NCBI GenBank assembly: GCA_022497145.1
Contig: MU385872.1
Coordinates: 248,001 to 312,000 of the forward strand
Direction of reading: 5' to 3'
DNA length: 64,000 nucleotides
Source: Rostrohypoxylon terebratum
Lineage: Eukaryota > Ascomycota > Sordariomycetes > Xylariales > Hypoxylaceae
In this document: positions 12,503-25,286 of the stretch, in pieces
Layout: the number at the start of each line of letters is the position of its first letter
Position numbering within the stretch: the first letter of the stretch is position 1
Made by a program: the position numbers and the translations under genes
The notes under the pieces: generated by a model
What the model was told of the DNA's origin: nothing
What the model saw: the letters and a program-made list of their open reading frames with translations, nothing else
Database searches by the model: none

Positions 12503-14245
12503 TCAACCAGAGTTGGAGCCAGAGTCCTTCTTGAATTCATCGTCCGGTTTCTTCTGGCCCTCGGGCGCTTGGTCTCCTGGTTTTTGGTGACCTGGGTTGT
12601 TTGTCAGGTGATGCCAAAATGACTTTAGAAACCCTTCGTTTCTATGCGAGTCGGGATCTTCATTCTTTGTTGCTTCCCTACCAGCAGCAGATCTATAGCC
12701 TACAGGTTAGATGCGTCCTTGTATATAAATAGAATAGATCAATCTTACCCAGGCATCTTGAAGTTCATGATCCGCTTAGCCGTCTTGTCGCCTAATTCCT
12801 CTGCCAACATTTCCACAATTGTCCTCTGGTTGGCGGAGAGGTATTTTGGCATCGATACCCGGAATTCCACTTTGAGGTCTCCCGAAGCGTTGCGGCGAGA
12901 ACCTAGCTTCGTCATTCCCATTCCAGGGAGGGTTATCTTATCGCCAGTACTTGTACCTGTCGCGACCTTTACACTGACCTGGCCATCTAGCGTCGGGACC
13001 GTTACCTCACCACCCAGTATCGCTGTCGTCAACGGGATGGTTGCCGTATATAGGATGTCCGATCCTACTCGTTTGAATTTCGGGTCGGCGGCGACCCGCA
13101 CGCAAACAAAGAGGTCTCCTCGTATCATCCTAGAACCGGGAGCTGCGTCACCTTCGGAAATGGGTGCGTCTCCTTCCCCGTCTAATCGCAACCTCATGCC
13201 ATCTTCAATACCAGCCGGGATGTCGACGGTAATAGTCCTACGTTCCCTGACAGCACCATTTCCAGAGCAATCACGACAGCTCGACCCTTTAGGTGCTACG
13301 GAACCGGCGCCCTTGCAGGAATTACAGGTGGATGCCATCTGGAAGCCGCCCGTCATGAAATGCACTTGTGTACCCGTTCCGCCACAAGACCTACACTCCG
13401 CCTTCTTGGTGCCCGGCTTGAGACCGCTTCCACTACAGGTATTGCAAGTTATGTATGGATGTATGGTAATCGACTGTTTCGTTCCCTTAGCCGCCTCCAT
13501 GAATGAAATAGTCGTTTGTACTTCGATGTTGTCCCCGGCTATGATATCTGCGAACGGACCTCTTTGACCAGAGTGTCCTCCTCCAAATGGGCCTCCCGCC
13601 CCGAAAGGTCCTCCTCGTTTGCCAGTAAATGCGGAGAAGAGGTCATCGAAGTTGAAGTTGGCGCCGAAGCCTCCTTGTCCACCAAACCCGGCGAATGGGT
13701 TTCCCCCTGCGAAAGGATCTCCACCGGGTCCAGGTCCGGCATTGGGGTCAAATCCGGCTGCCCCGAATTGGTCATATTGTGCCCTCTTCTGAGGATCGGA
13801 AAGGATCTCGTATGCAGACTGAATTTCGCCAAACTTATCTTTCGCCGATGGGTCCTTATTCGTATCTGGGTGAAATTTCTTAGCTAGTCCGTAGTAGGCC
13901 TTCTTGATATCTCCCGACGTGGCTGTTTTATCGACGCCTAGAGTAGCATATGGGTCTTTGATAGCGAGAGAACGAGGGGTCGCATGAAAAGACTGCGTCA
14001 GAGATGATCAGTAAGAATTTGTATGTACAGGTCAAAATTTAGGAGGGGTAACCCACTCGTCTACATGGTGTAGCTGGACAACTTGGCCGCTTTATTATAT
14101 TGATCGGCCTCTTTGGCAACGTAGTGATGGTATTGCTTTGTGCGCGCCTCCGTAGGCTGTCTCGTAACCTTTGCCTCCGATATATCTGGGCTGGAGAGAG
14201 TATGCGCGATGGTATCGCAGCTTTTGTGAATAGGGTAGAATTCAT
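12503..14245 (-). CDS. MDJ1: Mitochondrial DnaJ (Hsp40) chaperone Mdj1
   Basis: Type I Hsp40 of the mitochondrial matrix, partner of the Ssc1 Hsp70 in protein folding. Exons on the minus strand are 14057-14245, 12749-13992 and 12503-12692, giving 540 aa. The first ~65 residues are Arg-rich with almost no acids, as expected for a matrix presequence. The J domain starts at KDPYATLGV with HPD at 104-106. A Gly/Phe region follows. Four CxxCxGxG zinc motifs start at C246, C263, C286 and C302. The C-terminal substrate-binding part ends in a charged Gly/Pro tail. The first donor is GTGGGT, the only phase-0 choice before an in-frame stop. The second junction rebuilds a Gly codon (GG|A). Start is the ATG at 14245; upstream in-frame codons include only GTG. 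Confidence 0.92.
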
Positions 14246-15740
14246 CTTAACTTTTTCTTGTCGCACGTAGACTCAGGTAGAGATTTTGCGATTTCGCATT
14301 ATCAGAAATACAATAAGCTATGAATAGAGCATATAGAACGGATTGAGAATATTTCAACTTGTGCAAGTAGGTAATGGCAAAAATTGAAGCTGGTCGCAAT
14401 GACGCTCGAACTTTTTTTTTCTACGCTAAGAATTGATGCCGAGCAAACGGGAACATTCTCGATTCTCTCATACCCCACTGGTTGAATTTTTGACATGTGC
14501 AAAGCCACACTGACCGGCATTTGCACTAGCCACAGTCGCATCCGATGTACCCCTGTATATCTAATATCTATATCTTAAATTTCAATTCGAGCATCGTTGC
14601 AATTCGAGGCTCGAGAATCTTGTTATGTCTATTTGATTGTTCTGACTATATAGTAATATGTCGAGCTCATTGATTGACTTCATCAGTTGAAGACATAGCT
14701 ATCCATTATTCTATTCCAACGGTTATTGCCATTTATCTATGACAAGAAAAGTGTTTCGCCAAGTTTAGTACATGGTCTCAAGGACGCCATCAAATAATAA
14801 GCTTAAGTCAGTCGGTGTCAGCTAAGTAATGCCAAGGCGTATGTTTTGCTCTGAGAACTCAGCTTCGCGTGGAAGCATGATTGATTTCCTCAATTATCTA
14901 ACCTGGAATCAATCATTGTCTTGGATGCCCTACTTTTGAAGACAGATGACCTCTGTCAGGTAAACCGCATGCGAGCTGCCTCTCACACCCAGATACCGTC
15001 GAACACGTGCATATTCCACACGCACCAATTATATGTATATGATTGTCATATTCTTCTTGACCCGTATGCGTGGAATCATTGGTCTTCCCACTCTGACCTA
15101 TGCTACCTAGTAGGTTCAAGGTTCAAGGTTGAGATCGGGGGTTGAGATGCGGTACCACATAAATGGCGTAACTAATCTAATTCCATTAGTAAAAAGAAGT
15201 TGGAGGCGCGTCCCGCGTGAGGGGTTCGGGTTCGGCTTAACGCCTTTTTAGGAGAACTGCGAAACTCAAAAAATTGGCAGTTCCACCCAAACCTTCGAAG
15301 TCTTCCACGAGAAGGAACCAAGGAAATATGGAAATAAATAAAATCAAAGTCTAAAATGCATACTGTTTACCGGTAGGTGTGTCTGGTATTTGATGTAAAT
15401 GCAATCGCTACTAGTATTATAGTACATCGAAAATAGTGTAAATTCAACGACAGACCGTATGTACCTATGCCCCTATGCCCTGGTAATTTCACTGTGCCCC
15501 CTATCGATTCGTTAATGGTCATCGGTCCTTGTTCCTCCGTAGTCAGGTCCCGCCCAGCGCTGGCCAACACTAGAACTCCAGGACAATGCAGAAAATGCGA
15601 GGAACCAAACGAGGTATGCAAAGGACTCGAAGCGAGTCTTGCGACATGGCAATGTCTATAGTAATGCAGTAATGCGATAATGCCAGAATCCAAATTTCAT
15701 ATGCTCAGCTATCCTTGCTTTCGCGGGTATCTATATGTGT
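14246..15740. other. Intergenic between MDJ1 start and SAP30-like stop
   Basis: Probable MDJ1 promoter region, moderately AT-rich. It contains the short tandem AGGTTCA run at 15114-15130. I see no supported gene or structured RNA. Confidence 0.55.
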
Positions 15741-16357
15741 TTATGGTAGTGGGGATGAATGTGGTAGATCTTTGTTTCTCTTAATTTTTACAACGCCGGG
15801 ATTCCTGACCCTGTGGACAAAATCCACAATCACATCGGTCTCTTGAACGCCGATCGCATTGAAATGTTTTCGGACAGCTTTCGTAAGTTCTTCTTTGCTC
15901 TGGCGCCGGTATTCTTGTCTTCGTGCCATCGTGGGCGAGCGTAGACCGATTCCTGATCGTGAGAGCACCCAGTGGTGGTATGGATTGGCAAAGGCGGTCG
16001 GGGTGTGAAGGAGGTATTTGCGGCGGTAATCGTGTAGGACATCTCGATCAAATGACGGCCATTGAAGCTGCAAGAAATATGAAGTGAGTTGAGATGCAAT
16101 TGTAGTCCAGAGAGCGATCAAGTTGGACTTACCCCTTGAACGTGACCTGGTTGTGACGCTGGCGCTGATGCAGTCGACGAGTTACCGTTGACGGCTGTCA
16201 CATCTCGCGATTGAGTACCGGTGGAGCTGGCCACTCGTCGAAGTTTTCCGTTCGATTGGTGATGGTTAGATCCGTGACCATTGCGGTCCTTGACACCCAT
16301 CGTCTCCGACTTTGTGTCGTCGTGGTTGTGGTTCGCCTTCGACTTTGCCGGGGGCAT
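15741..16357 (-). CDS. SAP30: SAP30-like subunit of Sin3 histone deacetylase complex
   Basis: The protein matches the Sin3-binding region of SAP30, a subunit that links Sin3 with the Rpd3-type deacetylase in nuclear corepressor complexes. Exons on the minus strand are 16133-16357 and 15741-16067, giving 183 aa; the 65-nt intron joins in phase 0. The first exon encodes a His/Asn/Ser/Gly-rich disordered leader. The second starts at LQWPSFDRDVLHDYRRKYLL and carries the diagnostic GIGLRSPTMARRQEYRRQSK block followed by an AVRKHFN stretch. The length suits small fungal SAP30 proteins. The last ~10 residues are not conserved in my memory of the family, so an extra 3' intron cannot be excluded. Confidence 0.85.
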
Positions 16358-19300
16358 TTCGATTTTTAAATCAAAGAACTGAAAGCAACGAGGAGGATAT
16401 TGTTGGACTCAGAAGTTTCATCCCCGAAATTGCAGGTGCACGCGTGCGAAAAGGAGTAGGACAAATTGGAAAAAGCGAGTAGTAAATATGGAATTGAAGT
16501 ATTTTGTAGCGACGCATCGGTGGTCTGGTGGTGTGAGAGAGGCAAGGGGAGAAGAGGAGACTGAAGAGTAGAAGCCGCAGAGACGCAGAGACCACTTCAG
16601 TAGACAGCCCACATTATCGGAATTGTCATTTTTTTTTAGGGATCCCATGCTATCTTTTCTGGCTGTAAGCTTCAGGGCTATTATTACTAGGTAGGCTCAC
16701 GGGTCAGCCACCAATGACGACAGTGGGTCCAAATCGAGCCACTTACCGAGCATCGGACCCTGCATTTGGGAAAGCTTTCCCGTAAAGTGGAGAAGACCAG
16801 GCACTAGGGACTCAGAAGGTTTGTGGGGTGGTCCATGCGTTATTCTATAAACGGCAATTCCAGGTCTTTTCAAATTAATATGGGAAAGTGATCTTTACAC
16901 AAAACCGAGAATTGGACATCATAATAGATCACCGCAAGAACGACTTGGAAATGCCAGTACTACCACAAATTTAAGGTTCAGACCTGCACTAGATTGTTCC
17001 ACTCATTGGGCCTACACATATACTATATTCCTATTCCTTTCGCCCGAGTTTCCTGTACCTAGGTCCTACACATCTGCTTCAGCACCATTCAACATTACTA
17101 CAGATTAGAGCGCCAACTCGAATCAAATCAGAGAAGTAGAGCGATTTCTAGAAACGTCGAATATGGCAAAGAGGGACTGCTAATAGAATACTTTAGTTTT
17201 CATGGATATTTCGTAATTCTTCTGTCTCCTATCCAGATCTGACATTAGGGAATAATCATGTCAGAGATGAGAAACATGAACATTGAGCAAGAGCTTCGAT
17301 TACTGTCGTTTCGAGATTACCTCTTGAAACCTGGCAACTCGTCTCATTCCAAAAATGTTCATTATCGAAACGGGGTTAACCATCTGTGCGTATGGACCAA
17401 CAATGGCATCTCGCAATACTACCCTACAGATGTCTTGCAAGCGGATATCTTGTGATAAGCTGAGTAGACGACGCCCTGAAGCAGCATTGCGTTAAACAAT
17501 ACCGTATTTATACCAACTCATGACGGGATCCTAGATCTCTACGGATAATCGAATAGGTGGCTACCGATTTTGCACCGGGACCTGGTTTTCTCCCTAATTC
17601 ATGGACGCATGCCGCCAATCCTAGAGCTTAACCATATACCCAATTCTTCTCGCATACATTCATATGAATCGTCGTGGGAGTTTCATTCGGTACCTACTAT
17701 TTGACGTTGAATTTATTTACTCAGTATTCATGTGGGTATCTGGTTGGCACGACGATCTAATATAACACAGTGGTCAAAATCATCAAATATATCAGACTTC
17801 TACAGACAACCATTGATTTAACTGAGGCTATCGCATCCTGTGATGAAGGTTATAGCTTTAGAGGAAGTCATAGGCGGGTATGGTCTGCTTTGCTGTAAGA
17901 CCAACAACTTTTCTACCATACACAAGTCCCGTTAACAATAGAACGAAATAGACATATTAGGCCAAAGAGGCAGCAAGCCAATAAGTCTCTACATTAGGTT
18001 CTAGAGGCGCTTAGAAGAGGCCAAACTTAAGTATTGGACAATTGAAAGCCCGGGATGTCAACTGGTGGAGTCGACTGGTAGATATGCAATACTGTCTACT
18101 ACTACCTACCCAGCAGAATTGAGTATGCTGGAAAGTCGCAATTATCAGAAGTAGGTTCGCCTTCTATCGCATTAGCTAATTACCAGACCTCCAGTTCCTA
18201 CCATCGATAAACAAAATTGGATAGGGAGCCTTCTCATCCAAAAGAGCTTTGTCTGGAGGCTCGTCTAACTCCTAAAACAAGCACCCCTATTACACGCGAG
18301 GTCTTCGACATTCAATAACTCGAATTTCGGAATTCCTACCCGCATAAGAGCCTTCTTGGAAAAGATCTAGGCAAGATTTAGATTCAGCGAGGTTTGGTAT
18401 GAAAGAGTACCTATTGCTCAAACGCACTATTCCTTGGATCGTTCAAGAATACGAACGGGCTTACGATCTTGGGAGCTTGGATTGAGGAGATCTGGAAAAT
18501 TTCGGTGGACTTCCACTTAACACGCTGAAACCTTTTCAATGGGTCGTGAATGGACTACTGGATTCCGAAATATCATCCGGTATCTCTGGACAACTTGGTC
18601 GCTAGTACTATTCGTGTCGATGAGTTTCAACTAGATATGAGACTATATCTAACGGATGAGACCCAACGGATCTCTGGCAAAGACAAAATCTATATGAACA
18701 GCAGTATTCAGGTATCACACGCTGCTTCGCAGTAATGGCCGAGTTGTTCAATTAAGAGGTTCTAATAGGAAACTCGTGACAGTGGTAGGACATTCAACAG
18801 GCATATTAGTAACCGGGTAATGTATATGTTGAAGCTGCCATTCTAAGAATCTACCTATACATTTGGTCTCTAGCGCACCCAACATACGCGATATTTACCT
18901 CCTTCGATAGGTACTATTGGAGACTCCTTTCCCGATCCAGTCTATAGCACGCACGTGGAGATAGTCTCGCTGTTGCTTCCTTTATGGTTTCTAAGGTGGC
19001 TTTTGATCATCTCATGATCCTCGTATATTATTACTGTCCAGGCCTTGAGTCAGGTGATGCACTACTATACTTAGTTAGCATACGCTCAGTCGCTAGAAGC
19101 ATTCTGAGAATTGTGTAGGTATGCTTCTATGCATGCCCACGTTCAGCCGCAAGACACGATACGCACACCAAGTCTGCATTCTACGAACCTTCCTTGACCA
19201 GAAGGGGCATCTTCCGGTCTTGGGCACAAACCCGTGCTCTAAGCGGGCGATCTGTGTCATTGCAGAAGACGTTATGTCGGCAATACCCACATACTAGCAT

Positions 19301-20296
19301 GTCCGCTAGATAATTCCAGAACAGACTTGCAGATGTCATTCTAGCCCTCATAGACCTAGTCTCAACAACCTACTATGTACTACTACTATAGTACCGAACT
19401 TGACAAGACTAGCAGGTAGCTAGGTAAGCGATGGCGAAATTGTGGTTTGTGTCCTCGATACTACGTCGATCTCGCTATTTGGGGCTACCTGCAAGTTTAG
19501 AGCCCGTTCTTATATTAGCGTCTACGAAAGTTCGCAATTCATTAACTTCACTAAATGTCCGGCTCGCGAAAGGCACCAGCTAACTTTTAGGGGCACAAAG
19601 TAACAGTCTACCTACTGCACCTCAATATTACTGATTTAAAATCACTTGTCATGTCGCCTCTTCTGTAGATACACAGCTAGTCTTGTCTACTGGGCAGCTA
19701 TATGTACCTAGGCATGTAGCACGACTATGTAACCGACGTCGATACATTCTAGATACATAGGTGAGTTTCTGGATCATCAACCTCCTCATTGTCGGTTATT
19801 CGGACGAGGTAGTATCGACAATTTCTTTAGGTACCTATAGGAGTAAACAACTGGCCCGAGGGTTTGATGATAGGGGGAGGCACCACTGCTCGGGAACGAC
19901 CTCCGATAGGGCAACCCCTCAATACTACATGGCGCGCAACGGCAACGTTGTAACTAGGTTAATTATAGATGACGTAGTCAGGTTTTTTGATCTATCATAT
20001 AAAATGTATGTATGTAACTTCTACCTTCAGTAGGTAGGTTGGTAGAGGTAGTTACTCGATGACGAACCAGAACGCTACTTTCGTGACTGGAAACGTTGCT
20101 CGCGAGGCCTTATCAGATGTAAGTACGCGTAAGAACAGTAACAGCCAAGAGAATATCATCAAAAAATAGAATCGCTCAACTAATAGGTATTCTCGCTTAA
20201 TCAAATGTTGTCACGATACCACCGAAGTGCGTAGATACATGAAGTAGGTACCGCGATAGCAGACTGTAACACTCACCCTTGCCGCCGCTACGTCTC
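16358..20296. other. Gene-poor region with possible decayed coding fragments
   Basis: Almost 4 kb without a supported gene. The first ~300 nt are the SAP30-like promoter. Between 18400 and 19300 several short, protein-like stretches lie in different frames (for example 18400-18486, 18550-18735, 18909-19004 and 19133-19297), as a decayed gene would leave. At 20059-20118 a 20-codon open stretch ends at a perfect GTAAGT donor with no partner exon downstream. TAGGTA-type motifs are frequent around 19380-20050. Confidence 0.45.
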
Positions 20297-21298
20297 TCAG
20301 TCCCTTACCCTCGCGAGCAAATCATCTATCAGCTCTGCTACCAGCACCGGATCATCCCTCTGGATGAAATGCCCACAGCCGACCGCGGTCACGGGACCCC
20401 GCGTCCTCGCAGCATCCGTGATATGCACCAGCCCTTCGTTGTACCTCGACCAGGCCGGGTTCATGTACTGATTCGTCAGGCTCTCGGGCACGCGCATCGG
20501 CCCCTGCAAGCCCTCCCGCGCAAAGGTATCCCAGTCATGTCCCACGACCGTCAACACCGGCCCCTGATCCCCGGCCGCGAGCAGCTTCGGCGCGTCCGCC
20601 GCCGGTAGCAGGTCCGCGATGTCCCGGCGGTCCAGGTGCTCGGGGTTAGGCACGGAGGGGTGAAAGCGGGCGGTGTAGGCCTCGCGCACGCGGCGCAGCT
20701 CCGCGACAGCGACGTCGCGGGGCAGGGTCGCGGGGTCGAAGCCCGGCGCGTCCGGGTCGGGGAACACGGACACGAGGTCGCTGTTCGCGATGTTGCTATC
20801 GAGCAGCAGGAGCGCGTCGACGCCGCGCGCGAAGGAAGCGGCGTACAGGCGCGCGATCACGCAGCCGATGCTGTTCGCGACGAAGACCAAACTGGGCATC
20901 ATGTGCTCGCCCTGGTCCCGAGAGGGCACCTTGGCGCGCCAGATGCAGCGCGCGAGCTCGTGCAGGTCGGACACGACCTCCCTGACGTCGTGCGTGCCGT
21001 CATCGCGCGCGCCGTCCGCGGGGTCTCGCGCTGACGCGCCCTGCCCGTAGCGGTCGTACGTTAGCAGCGCCGGGTGTCCGCCGCCGCCATCAGCTGAACG
21101 GCCCTTCTCAGACCATCTCCGCTGCAGGTCTCGTATAGTGGGCATCCATCCGTCCTGCGGCAGTACCAGGCCGTTGAGGAAGACGACCAGGTGACTGGTG
21201 GCCTGGGGACCTTGTCCCGGCACGAATTGATACGAGAGTGGGGAATGTGGTTTGTGGGGGAGACAGATGGTCTCGGGTATTATTTCATTCTGAGACAT
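20297..21298 (-). CDS. Alpha/beta hydrolase fold protein
   Basis: Intronless 333-aa alpha/beta hydrolase. LNG at 41-43 follows the first central strand and would supply the oxyanion hole. ANSIG at 141-145 is the nucleophile elbow with S143. VVGHDWD near 251-257 offers the acid (D255 or D257). GCGHFIQ at 307-313 gives the catalytic H310. I see no signal peptide or membrane helix, so it is probably cytosolic. The substrate cannot be read from sequence; esterase, lactonase and epoxide- or haloalkane-type hydrolases share this layout. The coding region is visibly richer in G and C (about 20560-21060 especially) than its neighbours, uses many GCG/CGC codons and sits alone in a gene-poor stretch. 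This could mean transfer or only a different codon regime. Confidence 0.85.
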   Translation of the reverse strand: MSQNEIIPETICLPHKPHSPLSYQFVPGQGPQATSHLVVFLNGLVLPQDGWMPTIRDLQRRWSEKGRSADGGGGHPALLTYDRYGQGASARDPADGARDDGTHDVREVVSDLHELARCIWRAKVPSRDQGEHMMPSLVFVANSIGCVIARLYAASFARGVDALLLLDSNIANSDLVSVFPDPDAPGFDPATLPRDVAVAELRRVREAYTARFHPSVPNPEHLDRRDIADLLPAADAPKLLAAGDQGPVLTVVGHDWDTFAREGLQGPMRVPESLTNQYMNPAWSRYNEGLVHITDAARTRGPVTAVGCGHFIQRDDPVLVAELIDDLLARVRD

Positions 21299-21750
21299 GT
21301 CCTACATTCTAGACTTCTTTTTTTCTCTTTGCTGTTTTTGATCCGTCTCGCCTTTCAAACAGGTACTAGGTATGTAAGTTTATTTTTAGTGGGTGGACTC
21401 TAGGGTCTACTATGGAGGGGGCTATAGGTATGGATGTTCCATGTAATATAGATGAGGCCGTTAAGGTCGCACTTGATACGTGGTTATTAATTGGTCTATT
21501 ATGTAGGGGAGATGGAGGTATTTCGGGAGATCTCTGGGTCAATATATGGATATATGGATTTGATTATTATCAACGGATAAACTATAACACGCGTCATTCC
21601 AGTGAAAACGTGGAAACCCATGATGATGGAAACTTCCACGAAGTTTGTTTGCTGGTTTGAACCATTCGTATAGTGAGATTGGTAATTCATCGATCGTATG
21701 AGAGGGGAAAAATGTTCATGGGCTGCAGTTGCAAGGTGATTCCATCTACA

Positions 21751-21857
21751 ACTCCCACGTGGTCCGAGTTTGCTTTCGTACGAGACAGAACGGCTTTACA
21801 GACCTGCAGATACTGGATGTACTACCTACTAGATATGTCTCCCACGTGGCGGAGTTT
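21751..21857. promoter_or_regulatory. Pair of CACGTG boxes in a short direct repeat
   Basis: CTCCCACGTGG followed by a GAGTTT block occurs twice, with CACGTG at 21756-21761 and 21843-21848. The pair lies about 0.5 kb upstream of the hydrolase start. CACGTG is the core site for bHLH factors. The function here is inferred only. Confidence 0.3.
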
Positions 21858-23330
21858 AGTAGAATAGAGTGCAGTTAGATCCGGCGTTGTCAAGGCCAAT
21901 AACACATGTAAATCAATGTAAATCGATATGGATGCCAAGGAGTTCTACCTACCTTTATTGTACAAGGCAAGTTGCCTTGGAGAAGACAATTTCTGATTGG
22001 TGATAAAAGCGTAATTACTAATTAAGACCTATAGAGCGTTAAAATGGCCCACTGTATGATCTCTAGTACTAGCTCAGTAGGCGAGTAGATGAGCTAGGTA
22101 CGTCTGGAATTGTCGTGAGTCGTGACCACGGTCCTTAGAGACCTTCCCTTTCGATTCTTATCTCATAAATTTACCTACCTTGTACCCTTGAGCCTTGATG
22201 CCAGATCTGTCCCACCTCCGAAGCACCCCGAAGCAGCACAAGATGACATAGGTCGTTGGGATCGACTCAACAATGCTATGTAAGCTACCTATGCATATAG
22301 TCCTTTGATAGCTATGACAGTGCAGCGCATGTTACGTTGGATTCCTGTTGAATTCTTACTAGATGGACTCGAAAATCCGCGCCACATCTGATATAGGGAA
22401 TGCAAGGGGAACAAGGCACAGCTAAAGCAGCGTTTCATGGCTGCAACGGTAGTATTGATGAGAGGGGAAGGGGAAACCTGGCAATAAGATGCTGGTTGTA
22501 TTTACTACTATATAGTGTGTTAGTGTGTTAGGTATAGAAGTGGGATGTTGGTATGTTTGGATATCGAACCTTGACCGTATTTACATGTGAACTTGTCAAG
22601 GTGAAGGCGATAGGGTGAGACCGCGCGACCCCTGAACAGTTGACCCAAACGACCCAAACAATCTGCTAAGGTGGGAGCCACCAGTGGGGAACCATGTTAG
22701 CCGGATGGCTCCGTTAAAGGACGATCGTATGTACTCTGTACAGCATATTGTACTAAGTACTGTGGTCAGGTATTTGCACTGTCCTGTCTCATCTTAAATC
22801 AAGATAGAGGTTGAGATCCCGTCAGCCCGTCCGCTCGGTCCACGGGAACGCGGGAACGTCGTCTTTTTTTCCCAAGGTTCTAACGTATAGTAGGTGCCTA
22901 CATACTTAGTAGACTGTAGCTACTGTACTATGTAGTGTACTGCGTAGAGAAGCTCAAGAGCCGAGCCGAGCTCAAGAAGACCGACAGGGTTTCATCTAAT
23001 TCTGCCCTACCTTAATAAATGACGGCCTACGCAATTGGTACGCAATTGTCAAAAAAAGGATCAGCTCGCGTCGTACGTCGAGCCTTACGAATGCTCAGGA
23101 GCGAAGTTGCGAGATTACTCATGAGCACAACATCGGGGAGAATAGCAAATGGAGCGCCGATGATTCCCAAAAACGCCGAAGCGACTCGGACACTATCTAC
23201 TCCTGGGGTTGTCCGTATTTTGCGGTACACTACTATGTACAGCATAATACATTGCAAATGTGAAATATTTGGTGGGGACTTTGGAGACCCGTCGATGTTT
23301 GCTGGTCTCGATTTGCTTGCTATGCATTAT

Positions 23331-23350
23331 GTAGGTAGGTAGGTAGGTAC
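23331..23350. repeat. (GTAG)n tract
   Basis: Nearly five GTAG units, one of many TAGG-family tracts in the intergenic sequence. Confidence 0.9.
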
Positions 23351-25256
23351 TTTATGTATCTCTCATTTCTTGTAGTAAAGCGCTCTTCGGACAGTTCGGA
23401 TTCAACAAAACTAAGGTCTAAGGAAGTACCTGGCAAGTATGTCGAGTAAGATGGGTCTGTAATGGCTCTCGTTTTTGTGATTCCATCCATATTGGCGACA
23501 GATGACAGCTAAGACAAAAATCTGAGCCGCCTTTTCGGTAGGTAGGTAGTCCTCATATACATATGTCATATGAAGTGAGGCTATCTCACAGCTGAGCGAT
23601 CGTGACTTGGCTGGCAAGTGAGCTTTTATAAAGTCTGCCTCGAAGGATAAAAGCCTCGGTTTGCCTTGGCCTTGGCGTCTTCCAGTTTGAGTCTTTACTG
23701 CGTACTACCATAGTAGTACTACTAGCTACTGCCCGCTGCCCGCTGTCCGTTGTATGTAGTACGTATGTATCGTACATACAATACAGCTAACCAGGACAGC
23801 TAGGAGTGCTAAATGTCAGCCCTGATGCCAAGCGCTATCGTGCAGGCTAAGATGGTACGTATTATGTGGCATGGCGCATTTATTAGCTGCGTGTCCGGGG
23901 TGAGTATCCCACAGACTAGTCGGGTTAGGTACGTGACTGTGCCCAGGATAGACCATGGATAGGTAGGGTATGATAGGATAGTCAGTACTAAGAAGGACTA
24001 GTCGAGTAACCCGAATATCTCTAGCACGTCTAGTTTAACCAGAAAACGAGAAATGCAATGTTTTTCTTTTCTCTTCTTCTACTACGTACTACAGAGTCAG
24101 AGGGACAGTGTCCAATTATCCAATATCTTGTCGGGATATTGGTCCCGAAAGTGTGGTCTCACAACAACAGCCATTGTTTGCGGCTTTCTCTGATACCTCG
24201 AGGCTTAGGTATCTAGTACGCAGGTATGTGGTAGAATATCTCGCATGTCGAAAGGTAGGTAGGTATGTATGCTGAATATGCTGAATCCCGCGTGCTTTTC
24301 ACGATACCTATAGTATGTGCATATACTAGCATATACCATTTGTATATTTATATTATTCAGTAATCTAAAGCCCCGGACCTTTGTCAATCGCTATGCATGT
24401 CTCGCGTCTCATCTCTATACAGTGCATGTATGTGGATGTATGTAGGGAGTCTTTTGGATCCATGAGTTTGAGGTAACGAGACGATGGTAACAAATCAGTC
24501 AGCAACGAAACCTCCCTGATGAAAATCTTGGCTGTTGATTCGTCCCAATACTACAGGATTCGGTGGAGATGCATTTGCCGATGGTGGGTTGACTCAGATC
24601 CATCGTGAACCCTTACTGCCCTACCTTATTACATAGTATTGTATCCTACCGTACCATAGTAACCATACCTCTAGGGCTACAGTCACTACCTGGTATCGGT
24701 GGTATCATTAGAATCTTGCCAGCCTGTCTTCAATGCACCCTTAGGTATACACTATTGTACACAACGTTCACACAACGCAGGAATCATTTTCCAGCCTGCC
24801 GGAGATCGGCTGAGCATCAGTTGACAGACAAGATCTCAACTCTTCGGATGTTGACCTACCTAGCACCCAGCACTTTCATTCCTTTCTAGGAGCTCATACC
24901 CAAAACGACTCGACAAATCCTTGTGCCTGTTACCGCTATTGGTCTATGCCACGGTGGAGTACGGCCGAGGTAAAGACGTTCATCCCGCTCTTTACCCCAA
25001 CCCGAAGAAACGGTCCTGTTACTAATAGGAGATGTGTACATATGGAGTAGGTGACACTGTCAACCTGAAGATCAATCGCAACTTCGCGGTACTTTTCGAC
25101 TAGGTTGACAGATTGAGCGATTTCGACTATATGTAAGTCAGTAAGTTAGGGTGGACATGTATTATTACTATGTCGTAGTTCATATAGCACCGCCCCATCG
25201 GCTGAATATAGTGCGTGTCTTTAGTAGGTATTGTACCTAGCTGGAGGCTTGTGAGT

Positions 25257-25286
25257 CTGCCTGCCTGCCTGCCTGCCTGCCTGCCT
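25257..25286. repeat. (CTGC)n microsatellite
   Basis: About 7.5 perfect CTGC units over 30 nt in intergenic sequence. Confidence 0.95.

Noticed and set aside
12644..13567. 307-codon plus-strand frame
   Set aside because: Antisense shadow of the MDJ1 coding exon, whose zinc motifs and J domain are unambiguous.
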